From contig CM063309.1 of assembly GCA_032173965.1 (NCBI GenBank), positions 2,055,564 through 2,119,563 of the forward strand: DNA of 64,000 nucleotides, in the 5' to 3' direction. Positions 12,301 through 18,969 of the stretch are shown here, piece by piece. Made by a program: the position numbers and the translations under genes. Position 1 is the first letter of the stretch, and every line of letters starts with the position of its first letter. The stretch is from Sitta carolinensis (taxonomy: Eukaryota > Chordata > Aves > Passeriformes > Sittidae). The notes under the pieces were generated by a model, which saw nothing but the letters and a program-made list of their open reading frames with translations, did not search any database and was not told where the DNA came from.

Positions 12301-13470
12301 TTCCACCCAGATTCCCGCCCGAGGTTTTCCTGGGAAAAGCAGGACCAGAGTCCAGAATTCCCCCCAGATTTTCCCAGGTAAAGCAGGGCCAGACCCCAGC
12401 CCCCAGCTCAGAATTCTCCCCAGATCCCCCCAGATTTTCCCAGGAAAAGCAGGACCAGAACCCAGAATTCCCCCCAGATCTCCCTGAGGTTTTGCCGGGA
12501 AAAGCAGGACCAGAGTCCAGAATTCCCCCCAGATTTTCCCAGGTAAAGCAGGGCCAGACCCCAGCCCCCAGCTCAGAATTCTCCCCAGATCCCCCAGATT
12601 TTCCCAGGAAAAGCAGGACCAGAACCCAGAATTCCCCCCAGATCTCCCTGAGGTTTTGCCGGGAAAAGCAGGACCAGAGTCCAGAATTCCCCCCAGATTT
12701 TCCCAGGAAAAGCAGGACCAGAGTCCAGAATTCCCCCCAGATTTTCCCAGGAAAAGCAGGGCCAGCCCCCAGCCCCGAATTCCCCCAGATCCCCCGAGGT
12801 TTCCCGGGCTCAGAGCCCAGCCTCACCCGGATCCTCTCCAGGCGCTCCTCCATGCCGGCCCAGCCGTCCGTGCCTCCGTCCTCTCCGTCCTTCCCGGCCA
12901 TCCCGGGGGCTTCTCCCGAGGGGCTTCGCTGTGCCGCGGGGCTGGGGGCGCACGGCGAGGCGTGAGACCCCCAAAATCCCCAATCCCACAGAGCCCCCAA
13001 CCCCACAGACCACCCCCCCCAAGCCCCACTCCTTTGCCCCCTCAGTGAGCCAGAGCACCCCCAGACCCAATTCCTGACATCCCAGGGACCCCCGGCTCCT
13101 CTGGGGGTCTCCACCCCCATTCCTTTCCCCCCAGCCCCACTCCCGAACCCCCTTAAGGGGTCGGATCACCTCCAGCCCCCCCCAGCCCCACTTCCCGACA
13201 CCCCAGGGACCCCCACACTCCTCGCCCCTCACAGAGGCCCAGCCCCCCTCAGGCCTTCCGCGGCCTTCACCGCCCGCTCCCCGCAGGATTCCCGCTCCCC
13301 GCCGAGCTCTCCGGGCTCCCTGAGGGGGTCTCAGCTCCCAACTTCCCCTCGGGACCCCCAACCTCCCCTCGGGACCCCCAAAAATCGCCCCCAATCCCCC
13401 CCGGGCCGCCCCCCCCCCCATCCCGCTCACCTTGCGCCGCTGCTCCGCCAGAGGGCGGGGCCCGCCGCGC
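197..13470 (-). CDS. ESPL1: ESPL1 (separase), 5' portion, fifteen coding exons plus one non-coding exon; 3' half outside the window
   Basis: Separase is the caspase-like protease that cleaves the cohesin subunit RAD21/SCC1 at anaphase, held in check by securin and CDK1-cyclin B. The recognised exons, in minus-strand order, are 12827-12941, 10840-11905, 10281-10385, 9755-9875, 8667-8803, 7632-7772, 7139-7242, 6448-6702, 6210-6290, 5290-5449, 4852-4963, 3962-4094, 1947-2081, 1129-1248 and 197-368. Their conceptual peptides align in order with vertebrate separase N-terminal repeats, for example QRCFRLWVES, EPVALWARIK, CSALDAVQEALRLL, IQALESFLLLL and QGVSLLL. Most junctions have matching phases. 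About 970 codons are present, all from the helical-repeat scaffold; the catalytic His-Cys domain lies beyond position 1. Two frame problems (exon 3, and the exon 12/13 junction) look like sequence errors. Nearly all introns carry private minisatellites. The gene identity is firm; the exact ends of exons 9 and 10 are not. Confidence 0.93.
369..1010. repeat. Tandem array of about 81-100 bp copying the ESPL1 exon 16 acceptor
   Basis: Each unit holds 'cagcagggacacgccctgat' and 'ccacctgggaaaa', identical or nearly so to the start of ESPL1 exon 16 and its 3' splice site (minus strand), plus intron sequence 'tgggatttgggatcac'. Five near-complete and two partial copies lie between exons 15 and 16. 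Confidence 0.92.
1129..1248 (-). CDS. ESPL1: ESPL1 exon 15, probable GC donor
   Basis: Forty codons encoding VFLEELELCLGKEEG and LLLRHSRLLLRSHLCCLQKK, counterpart of human 'LHLEEAASSLKHL' and 'TCDLLRSQLYWTHQK'. It ends at AAG followed by GCAACA. No GT donor fits nearby, and the phase-0 join to exon 16 restores the human-like 'QKV..GVSLLL' sequence. Confidence 0.85.
1270..1930. repeat. Two degenerate intronic repeats
   Basis: Positions 1270-1640 repeat 'gggattttccaggattttgg' with 'gtgctcccaaaccc'. Positions 1640-1930 repeat a unit of about 36 bp containing 'ccattcccaaataatttccc'. Both lie in the ESPL1 intron between exons 14 and 15. Confidence 0.8.
1947..2081 (-). CDS. ESPL1: ESPL1 exon 14
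   Basis: Forty-five codons, phase 0 at both ends, from CCCTGCAG to a GTACAG donor. The peptide IQALESFLLLLSLCRRLGDH with CQLSQLLLQLQCPAQAQ matches human '[20 protein letters not shown]' and 'ITQLLLTLGCPSYAQ'. Confidence 0.95.
2145..3955. repeat. 1.8-kb polypyrimidine minisatellite in an ESPL1 intron
   Basis: Units of roughly 25-30 bp built from 'tccctcctcctctcccatcc' with 'caacctctc'. The plus strand is almost purely C and T with regular 'aa' interruptions. It fills the whole intron between exons 13 and 14. Confidence 0.95.
3962..4094 (-). CDS. ESPL1: ESPL1 exon 13, ends at a GC donor
   Basis: The peptide TLDEAFSLWKKLLEKAGIPG followed by VSSLQLLGCLYRLQ matches human 'CLDQALALWKELLTKGQAP' and 'ASLQILAALYQL'. 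It ends at CTGCAG followed by GCAAGG, a typical GC-AG intron donor. The intron that follows is the 1.8-kb pyrimidine-rich minisatellite. Confidence 0.9.
4110..4850. repeat. Degenerate minisatellite 'cccaaaatccccttcctgac'
   Basis: Irregular copies of about 30 bp from about 4,200 to 4,820. It occupies the intron between ESPL1 exons 12 and 13. I found no further exon in it, although the phase mismatch of the flanking exons leaves room for one. Confidence 0.8.
4852..4963 (-). CDS. ESPL1: ESPL1 exon 12
   Basis: Bounded by CTCCCCAG and GTGAGC, this exon encodes SVARERRGRRRGPELLG and LELQDGISSG. It sits where human separase has the less conserved 'RDRRAQAPGNLEEF' region. It ends in phase 1 whereas the next exon needs phase 2, so either a short exon between 4,110 and 4,850 was missed or one base is lost in this exon or exon 13. 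Confidence 0.65.
4985..5285. repeat. Intronic repeat of about 40-80 bp
   Basis: Copies of 'atcccaggaaaatcaccctg' followed by 'ggaactccaggattc' fill the short intron between ESPL1 exons 11 and 12. Confidence 0.75.
5290..5449 (-). CDS. ESPL1: ESPL1 exon 11
   Basis: The exon encodes SALDAVQEALRLLESL, then a low-complexity QNSHSQNSQIQ stretch, then DQLLDERAQCQLWLHICTLE. Human separase has 'SALDAIREALQLLDSV' and '[20 protein letters not shown]' here. It ends phase 0 at GTGAGG. The Asn/Ser/Gln stretch is repeat-derived and may be specific to this lineage. Confidence 0.95.
5500..6185. repeat. (GGGAT)n microsatellite and 'gggatcaggattgggatcag' minisatellite
   Basis: A pure (GGGAT)n run lies at 5557-5608. 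Positions 5,775-6,180 carry a longer unit with 'actgggatggggatggagga'. Both sit in the intron between ESPL1 exons 10 and 11. Confidence 0.9.
6210..6290 (-). CDS. ESPL1: ESPL1 exon 10 (5' boundary uncertain)
   Basis: The peptide RALPRVVALLELAQLLCSHS followed by FAPHTD matches human 'THLVELAQVLCYHDFTQQT'. Acceptors at 6291, 6299 and 6276 are all possible; 6291 and 6276 fit the phase of the exon 9 donor proposed. The donor GTGAGC at 6209 leaves TG, which joins C of exon 11 to give cysteine. Confidence 0.8.
6291..6550. repeat. 18-bp minisatellite straddling an ESPL1 exon/intron boundary
   Basis: Unit 'ctggatcctgaacagccc', with a right-hand variant 'ctggatcccgaggtgccc'. The period is 18 bases, six codons, except one 17-base copy. 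The right part is read as GHLGIQ repeats in the ESPL1 frame. Confidence 0.95.
6448..6702 (-). CDS. ESPL1: ESPL1 exon 9 (3' boundary uncertain, runs into a coding minisatellite)
   Basis: The exon opens with TLRDALQSQSQSLPGEAMVA and AYKSLRAPTALERYNVLCDLL, clear counterparts of human separase. After LLGTGQPG it enters an 18-base repeat that reads as GHLGIQ repeats in frame. No GT donor exists before the repeat. The first GT in a suitable phase is CTGTTCAG at 6447-6446, which joins in phase with exon 10; that end is therefore proposed, not proven. Confidence 0.75.
6755..7135. repeat. Degenerate 'cccattccaatccc' intronic repeat
   Basis: C/T/A-rich copies of 10-20 bp ('attccctgatccccaatccc' near the right end) fill the intron between ESPL1 exons 8 and 9. 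Confidence 0.75.
7139..7242 (-). CDS. ESPL1: ESPL1 exon 8
   Basis: The phase-consistent acceptor is TTCCCAG at 7243; a second AG nine bases further would break the frame. The peptide SGSLVAEPVALWARIKTEAA matches human 'HMAEPVTFWVRVKMDAA'. It ends in phase 2 at a GTGAGG donor and the split codon with exon 9 gives arginine. Confidence 0.92.
7248..7630. repeat. Intronic minisatellite 'ggtccccagtccttgggaat'
   Basis: Units of about 25-55 bp, with 'gtgtccctgatgtctgg' alternating. It fills the intron between ESPL1 exons 7 and 8. Confidence 0.85.
7632..7772 (-). CDS. ESPL1: ESPL1 exon 7
   Basis: Forty-seven codons, phase 0 at both ends, encoding LQRCFRLWVESW and LDAVAQWLLALG. This corresponds to human 'LHRCFRLQVESL' and 'WLAALQP'. 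The acceptor is CCCCCCAG and the donor GTACTG. Confidence 0.93.
7785..8665. repeat. Two adjoining intronic arrays with 'catcccagtaccccc'
   Basis: The left array repeats 'cccatagcccatcccagta' (7,850-8,310); the right one repeats 'gactccatcccagtaccccc' (8,315-8,665). The shared 'ccatcccagta' core suggests one origin. Confidence 0.92.
8667..8803 (-). CDS. ESPL1: ESPL1 exon 6
   Basis: It starts with two bases that complete the codon begun in exon 5 and ends in phase 0 before GTACTG. The peptide AATFRLGQAFQSRNLPEAAG and CEPFCRAVLG matches the human segment around '[21 protein letters not shown]'. It is flanked by the 21-bp array at 8885-9625 and the 'ccatcccagta' arrays below it. Confidence 0.9.
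8885..9625. repeat. 21-bp minisatellite 'ggacatggagtgaccacccc'
   Basis: More than thirty copies in the intron between ESPL1 exons 5 and 6, varying mainly in the length of the C run. Confidence 0.95.
9640..9752. repeat. Short 'ggcactgacccctggggaca' array
   Basis: Three to four copies next to the donor of ESPL1 exon 5. Confidence 0.8.
9755..9875 (-). CDS. ESPL1: ESPL1 exon 5
   Basis: The exon begins after CCCCCCAG and ends in phase 1 before GTCAGT. It encodes LAQVTTSCVRSVTWMLRGLQ, matching the human '[22 protein letters not shown]' region. The split codon with exon 6 gives alanine, so the junction is coherent. Confidence 0.88.
9910..10275. repeat. Intronic repeat 'ccaaattccagccccaaatc'
   Basis: Four to five copies of about 80 bp with 'cacgggagaagcttccag', in the intron between ESPL1 exons 4 and 5. 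Confidence 0.8.
10281..10385 (-). CDS. ESPL1: ESPL1 exon 4
   Basis: Thirty-five codons, phase 0 at both ends, bounded by TTCCCAG and a GTATCC donor. The peptide contains VKQLLFHSLQLFSNAVYEIF, which matches the vertebrate separase stretch around 'LQMYFQGLHLYTVVVYDF' in position and pattern. Confidence 0.85.
10390..10835. repeat. Intronic repeat 'aaaaatgggatttggggtcc'
   Basis: Copies of 60-90 bp, several containing 'aggagctgctgccaggg', in the intron between ESPL1 exons 3 and 4. Confidence 0.8.
10840..11905 (-). CDS. ESPL1: ESPL1 exon 3, large N-terminal scaffold exon, with a one-base frameshift
   Basis: This exon encodes the main N-terminal helical-repeat block. Recognisable segments include LYLEKILFHVLRNAA, LRALRFLLLLE, FLELSLQRCRLLCKARRHRE and ALRVLVESSQFVLAQL, each with a human separase counterpart. 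The acceptor is a pyrimidine tract ending CCCCCAG at 11906; the donor is CAG followed by GTGAGG at 10839. Both ends are phase 0, yet the length is 1066, one more than a multiple of three. The frame changes near 11815-11835, between the segments reading CVDQLAQP and LLAHGAQLLALAQE. The region around the shift holds three GCTAGC-type hexamers and rare CTA leucine codons. I infer an insertion-type sequence error, not a real disruption. Confidence 0.92.
11910..12820. repeat. Two intronic minisatellites between ESPL1 exons 2 and 3
   Basis: Positions 11,910-12,210 repeat 'gggaaaagaggggtctgggg' with 'cagggaccctcgaggg'. Positions 12,290-12,790 repeat a unit of about 60 bp with 'cagattttcccaggaaaagc' and 'ccagaattcccccc'. 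Confidence 0.92.
12827..12941 (-). CDS. ESPL1: ESPL1 exon 2, start codon exon
   Basis: The acceptor is a CCCCCAG at 12942. The first ATG in frame lies at 12901-12899 and opens MAGKDGEDGG, then 25 codons run to a GTGAGG donor, ending in phase 0. The next exon starts in phase 0, which supports this start. The N-terminus is shorter than the human one and has a Gly/Asp-rich beginning, so an alternative start cannot be excluded. Identity rests on the clean splice to exon 3. Confidence 0.7.
12945..13430. other. ESPL1 intron 1, C-rich, no gene seen
   Basis: C-rich sequence with loose 'gaccccc' runs. Nothing coding is visible. Confidence 0.6.
13431..13470 (-). other. ESPL1: ESPL1 non-coding exon 1 (5' end approximate)
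   Basis: A consensus donor (CAAG followed by GTGAGC, minus strand) ends this exon at 13431, directly inside the CpG-rich promoter. The next usable acceptor on the minus strand is at 12943-12942, which begins the exon carrying the start codon. The transcription start is not visible, so the upper boundary is a guess. Confidence 0.5.
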
Positions 13471-13600
13471 GCCTGTTCAAACCTCGGCCGCAGCCAATCA
13501 GCGCGCGGCACCGCCCCGAGGCCGCGCCCACCGCGCGGGGCATCACGGGAGTTGTAGTCCGCGCTCGGTCCCGCGCGCTCTTTGCGGGCATGCGCGGGGC
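13440..13600 (-). promoter_or_regulatory. ESPL1: ESPL1 promoter, CpG-rich, with NF-Y, CHR and ZNF143-like sites
   Basis: The block is CpG-dense and lies just upstream of the first donor. On the plus strand it shows GCCAATCA (CCAAT core 13494-13498, inverted relative to the gene). TTCAAA at 13476-13481 reads TTTGAA on the gene strand, the CHR element typical of G2/M genes. Positions 13537-13560 read ACTACAACTCCC on the minus strand, the core of the ZNF143/Staf site. GC boxes lie at 13451-13466 and near 13511. Their use is inferred from motif identity. Confidence 0.75.
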
Positions 13601-13677
13601 GGGGGGAATTTAATTTGGGATGGGAGCCCCGGGACCGGGGGGAGGGATTCGGGGTCTGGGGGTGTCGGGGCAGTGTC

Positions 13678-14785
13678 CCCCCTGTCCGTGTGTCCCCCCT
13701 GTCCGTGTGTCCTCCCTGTCCGTGTGTCCCCCCCTGTCCGTGTGTCCCCCCTGTCCGTGTGTCCCCCCTGTCCGTGTGTCCTCCCTGTCCGTGTGTCCCC
13801 CCTCCTGTCCGTGTGTCCCCCCTCCTGTCCGTGTGTCCCTCCTGTCCGTGTGTCCCCCCCTGTCCGTGTGTCCCCCCTGTCCGTGTGTCCCTCCTGTCCG
13901 TGTGTCCCCCTCCTGTCCGTGTGTCCCCCCTGTCCGTGTGTCCCTCCTGTCCGTGTGTCCCTCCTGTCCGTGTGTCCCCCCCTGTCCGTGTGTCCCCTCC
14001 TGTCCGTGTGTCCCTCCTGTCCGTGTGTCCCCCCTGTCCGTGTGTCCCCCCCTGTCCGTGTGTCCCCCTGTCCGTGTGTCCCCCCCTGTCCGTGTGTCCC
14101 TCCTGTCCGTGTGTCCCCCCTGTCCGTGTGTCCCTCCTGTCCGTGTGTCCCCCCCTGTCCGTGTGTCCCCCCTCCTGTCCGTGTGTCCCCCCTGTCCGTG
14201 TGTCCCTCCTGTCCGTGTGTCCCCCCCTGTCCGTGTGTCCCTCCTGTCCGTGTGTCCCCCCTGTCCGTGTGTCCCCTCCTGTCCGTGTGTCCCTCCTGTC
14301 CGTGTGTCCCCCCTGTCCGTGTGTCCCTCCTGTCCGTGTGTCCCCCCTGTCCGTGTGTCCCCCCTGTCCGTGTGTCCCTCCTGTCCGTGTGTCCCCCCTG
14401 TCCGTGTGTCCCTCCTGTCCGTGTGTCCCCCCCTGTCCGTGTGTCCCTCTGTCCGTGTGTCCCCCCCTGTCCGTGTGTCCCCCCCTGTCCGTGTGTCCCT
14501 CCTGTCCGTGTGTCCCCCCCTGTCCGTGTGTCCCCTCCTGTCCGTGTGTCCCTCCTGTCCGTGTGTCCCCCCTGTCCGTGTGTCCCTCCTGTCCGTGTGT
14601 CCCCCTCCTGTCCGTGTGTCCCCCCTGTCCGTGTGTCCCTCCTGTCCGTGTGTCCCCCCTGTCCGTGTGTCCCTCCTGTCCGTGTGTCCCCTCCTGTCCG
14701 TGTGTCCCTCCTGTCCGTGTGTCCCCCCCTGTCCGTGTGTCCCCCCCTGTCCGTGTGTCCCTCCTGTCCGTGTGTCCCCCCCGCC
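13678..14785. repeat. 17-19 bp VNTR 'tgtccgtgtgtcccccc'
   Basis: Several dozen copies, varying mostly in the number of C and in a T within the C run. It starts only about 120 bp upstream of the ZNF143-like site of ESPL1. The unit contains no stop codon in several frames, which creates long false reading frames on both strands. Confidence 0.97.
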
Positions 14786-14819
14786 GTGTCCCCGAGGGCA
14801 CGAGGAGCGGGCAGTGTCC

Positions 14820-16675
14820 CACATCCCGCTGTCCCTCCTGTCCGTGTGTCCCCTTGTCCCGTCCCTCTGTCCCCGTGTCTCTCTGTCCCTCCGTCCCCGT
14901 GTCCGTCTGTCCCCGTGTCCGTCTGTCCCTGTGTCCGTCTGTCCCCGTGTCTGTCCCCTCTGTCCCTCCGTCTCCATGTCCGTCTCTCCCTCTATCCCCG
15001 TGTCTCTCTGTCCCTCCGTCCCCGTGTCCGTCTGTCCCGTGTCCGTCTGTCCCTCTGTCCGTCTGTCCCTGTGTCTGTCCCCCTGTTCCTCTGTCCCTCT
15101 GTCCCCGTGTCCTTGTGTCCCCGTGTCCGTCTGTCCCCGTGTACGTCCCCGTGTCTGTCCCCCTGTCCGTCTGTCCCTCTGTCCCCGTGTCTGTCCCTCT
15201 GTGCCTCTGTCCCTCTGTCCCCCCGTCCCTCCTGTCTGTCCCCCTATCCCCGTGTCCCCCTGTCTGTCCCCGTGTCCCCCTGTCTGTCCCTCTGTCCCCC
15301 TATCCCCCTGTCCGTTTTTCCCCCTGTCTGTCCCCCTGTCTGTCCCCCTGTCCCCTGTCTGTCCCCTGTCTATCCCTTGTCCCCTCTGTCCCCTGTCTGT
15401 CCCTTGTCCCCTCTGTCCCCTGTCTGTCCCCCTGTCTGTCCCCTGTCTGTCCTCCTGTCTGTCCCTGTCTGTCCCTCTGTCTGTCCCCCTGTCTGTCCCC
15501 TGTCTGTCCCCTGTCCCCTGTCTGTCCCCCTGTCTGTCCCCTGTCTGTCCCCCCGTCTGTCCCCCTGTCTGTCCCCTGTCTGTCCCCTGTCTGTCCCCTC
15601 TGTCCCCTGTCTGTCCCCCTGTCTGTCCCCTGTCTGTCCTCCTGTCTGTCCCCTGTCTGTCCCCCTGTCTGTCCCCTGTCTGTCCCCTCTGTCCCCTGTC
15701 TGTCCCCTGTCTATCCCTTGTCCCCTCTGTCCCCTGTCTGTCCCCTCTGTCTGTCCCCCTGTCTGTCCCCTGTCTGTCCCCCCGTCTGTCCCCCTGTCTG
15801 TCCCCTGTCTGTCCCCCTGTCTGTCCCCTCTGTCCCCCCTCTGTCCCCCCTCTGTCCCCCTGTCTGTCCCCCTGTCTGTCCCTCTGTCTGTCCCCCTCTG
15901 TCCCTCTGTCTGTCCCCTGTCTGTCTCCCTGTCTGTCCCCTGTCTGTCCCTCTGTCTGTCCCCTGTCTGTCTCCCTGTCTGTCCCTCTGTCTGTCCCTCT
16001 GTCTGTCCCCTGTCTGTCCCCCTGTCTGTCCCCTGTCTGTCCCCTCTGTCCCCTGTCTGTCCCCTGTCTATCCCTTGTCCCCTCTGTCCCCTGTCTGTCC
16101 CCTCTGTCTGTCCCCCTGTCTGTCCCCTGTCTGTCCCCCCGTCTGTCCCCTGTCTGTCCCCTGTCTGTCCCCCGTCTGTCCCCCTGTCTGTCCCCTGTCT
16201 GTCCCCCTGTCTGTCCCCTCTGTCCCCCTGTCTGTCCCCCCTCTGTCCCCCTGTCTGTCCCCCTGTCTGTCCCTCTGTCTGTCCCCCTCTGTCCCTCTGT
16301 CTGTCTCCCTGTCTGTCCCTCTGTCTGTCCCCTGTCTGTCCCCTGTCTGTCCCCTGTCTGTCCCCTGTCTGTCCCCCCCTCTGTCCCCTGTCTGTCCCCT
16401 GTCTGTCCTCCTGTCTGTCCCCTGTCTGTCCCTCTGTCTGTCCCCCCCTCTGTCCCCTGTCTGTCCCCTGTCTGTCCCTCTGTCTGTCCCCTCTCTGTCC
16501 CCTGTCTGTCCTCCTGTCTGTCCTCCTGTCTGTCCCCTGTCTGTCCCCTGTCTGTCCCCTGTCTGTCCCTCTGTCTGTCCCTCTGTCTGTCCTCTGTCTG
16601 TCCCCTGTCTGTCCCCCTGTCTGTCCCTCTGTCTGTCCCCCTGTCTGTCCCCTGTCTGTCCCTGTGTGTCCCCCC
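14820..16675. repeat. VNTR of 8-12 bp units, 'ccctgtctgtcc'
   Basis: A continuation of the previous array with a shorter, evolved unit; higher-order segments of several hundred bases (around 15,570-15,860 and 16,010-16,280) repeat almost exactly. Confidence 0.95.
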
Positions 16676-16698
16676 GGGCTCTGCACTCCCCGCTGTTG

Positions 16699-16714
16699 CC
16701 GCCAGGAGGCGCCG
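16699..16714 (+). promoter_or_regulatory. Possible CTCF site
   Basis: The sequence ccgccaggaggcgccg is close to the CTCF core (CC-SYAG-GGC). Two core positions differ from consensus. It sits at the outer end of the ESPL1-flanking VNTR. Confidence 0.35.
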
Positions 16715-16749
16715 CCGGCCGCGCCCCTGGGGCTCCCGGGCCGAGCCGA

Positions 16750-17065
16750 GAGCGAAAGGGAATAAAATCAAAATTAATTAATTTCCATTAATCGAATACA
16801 TTCATCTACTGAAAGGCCTTCAGGGCAGACAAACCTACACCCAAAACCGGATGATGGCGTCGCGGGTTTCCACACTTTTATAACTACGCTCCGTTTGCAT
16901 ATTGCGGCTTAAATCCCACTTACCTAATCTAACAATTAAACAAAATCATTCCCCCCAAGTTCGCTCCCCCCAAGTCACTTTTGCTTACATTTCTGGGGCA
17001 CTGAGGTGTCCTCGATCCCCAGACCTGCAGAGAAATTGTGATGTCTGACCCAAAAACCTGGTTTT
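16750..17065. mobile_element. Interspersed repeat family, copy A
   Basis: Contains 'gggaataaaatc', 'tttgcatattg', 'caattaaacaaaatcattc' and 'ctggggcactgagg' in the same order as copies near 29.3-29.9 kb and 46.1-47.1 kb. It ends with a single 'attgtgatgtctgacccaaa'. The family resembles an LTR or other retro-derived repeat, but no coding part or target-site duplication was seen. Confidence 0.6.
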
Positions 17066-17480
17066 GGGCAAACAGCAGCAGCTCCCGCTGCCCTCCCCTG
17101 GCAGCCCTGTCACTTTTGACACGCCTGGCCATGTGGTTGTGTTTGGTTTTGCCAACCTCAGCCCCCGAGCAGTGAAAGGAGCAGTGTCCCTGTTTATTGG
17201 GGCCCCCCCGAGCCCCCGGGCTGCTGCAAAAGCAGATGCCTCCTGCCGAACGTGGCCCCTGGCTGTGTAAACCCCTTCCCGCTTTGATGTGCCCTGGAAA
17301 TGCTCCATGTGTTTCCAATAAACCGCGGGGTTTTATCGCTGGAGCTGTTAAAGGCAGAGCTGGGTTGGGTTTGGCCCTGGCTCTGTCCAGGGGCTCCTCG
17401 GGGCTGGGCTGGGGGGGGCTGTGGCTACTGAACCTCTGCTGGGGCCACGAGGAGGGTCCCGGGGTGATGGGAGGGTGGGG
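17066..17480. other. Complex non-repetitive island
   Basis: No gene is visible. The sequence is of high complexity and includes 'ccaataaaccgcggggtttt'. It could be regulatory. Confidence 0.4.
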
Positions 17481-17489
17481 GGCTGGACC

Positions 17490-17945
17490 AGGCTGGGATC
17501 AGCACAGCCCTGAATCCTATGGGATCAGCACAGCTCCAAATCCTATGGGATCAGCACAGCCCAAATCCTATGGGATCAGCACAGCTCCAAATCCTATGGG
17601 ATCATTGTAGCCCTAAATCCTATGGGATCAGCACAGCCCTAAACCCCATGGGATCCAGCCACAGCCCTAAATCCTATGGGATCAGCACAGCCCTAAATCC
17701 CATGGGATCAGCACAGCCCTAAATCCTATGGGATCAGCACAGCCCTAAACCCATGGGATCAGCACAGCCCCAAATCCTATTGGGATCAGCACAGCCCTAA
17801 ACCCATGGGATCAGCACAGCCCTAAATCCTATGGGATCAGCACAGCCCTAAACCCATGGGATCAGCACAGCCCTAAATCCTATGGGATCAGCACAGCCCT
17901 GACCCCCTGGGATCATTGCAGCCCAAACCCTCTGGGACCCCCACA
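17490..17945. repeat. 26-bp minisatellite 'atgggatcagcacagcccta'
   Basis: Copies of 'aaatcctatgggatcagcac', the same family as at 18,970-20,290; the two arrays are separated by about 1 kb of unrelated sequence. Confidence 0.95.
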
Positions 17946-17992
17946 GCCCCATGGGATTCTCAGGGCTCCCCTCCCATCTCCCCCCTCACCTG

Positions 17993-18030
<38 letters not shown>

Positions 18031-18960
18031 TTTCCCGTGCCTCTCACGGTGTAATTTTGCTTTCGGTGGCCTCATCCTCCTCCCTGGCGATTTCTGCCCC
18101 TTCCCTGCCCGGGGAGGAATTTCTGGATGGTAAATCCCTCTTGTCCCCAGAGCTGCATCTTCCTCCTCCTCCTCCTCCTCCTGCTGGCACCGAATCCCCC
18201 AGGGATTTCTGCCCCTTCCCCACCTTTCACCTGGGCCCCCCTGGGCTACCAGCTGTGGCTTTGGGCTACCGACCCCTCTGCCCTGCCAGTGCCTCTCACA
18301 GGCAAGAAGAAACCTTGTGGGTTTTTTTTTTTCGGCATCCTTTTTTATTTTTATTAATTATTAATTATTATTTTTAATCATTCTTTACCCCAAACCTTAA
18401 GTTTTTGCATCTCATCCTCCAAAGGCAGAGCAGGAAACGCCTCCCCAGCATCCTGCGAGGAGCAGCCTCATCCCAAAATCCTTCTTGGAATGCCCAGCGT
18501 GTCGAGGAGGGGCTTGTGGGGTTCTTTATAATCCCGGTGCGGGTCTGCCGGGCGGTGTCAGGAGCGGGGCTGATATATGCTGCCCCAGGGGGGGTTGGCA
18601 GAGCAGTATTCTTTATTTTGACAGCGCAATGAAAGTGTTATGTAGCCGGGACGCCTCCCTGCTGCTCCACCTCCCTCGGCTTTTATCAACCTGAAAGAGC
18701 CCCGGATCCTATTGAGACCCCAACCCGAATTGTGCGGGGCCACAAAGAGCTGTGATTTATGGACGTGGAAAAAAATAAAATAAAATAAAATAAATCCCCC
18801 CCAAACAATGCAGACCCTCCAAGGGTCCCCGCCCAAGGGGAGACCCCAGCCCTGGGGGGAGTCCCGGGGGTCCCAGAGTGGGTGGGATGAGGTGGAGGCA
18901 GCTCCTGGGTGGGTTGTGGGGTTGGGGTGGGAAGCCAGAGCTTCCTGAATTCCTCTGAGG
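17946..18960. other. Non-repetitive region, possible regulatory element
   Basis: No coding evidence. It holds a T-rich tract near 18,000, a CTC run near 18,165, and a complex block at 18,530-18,780 ending 'ctgtgatttatgg', a PBX-HOX-like string. Confidence 0.4.
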
Positions 18961-18969
18961 CTCCACGGG

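Noticed and set aside
13582..16791. Open reading frames longer than 1,000 codons in several frames and on both strands
   Set aside because: They run through a VNTR whose unit lacks stop codons. All frames are open together and the peptides are pure repeat.
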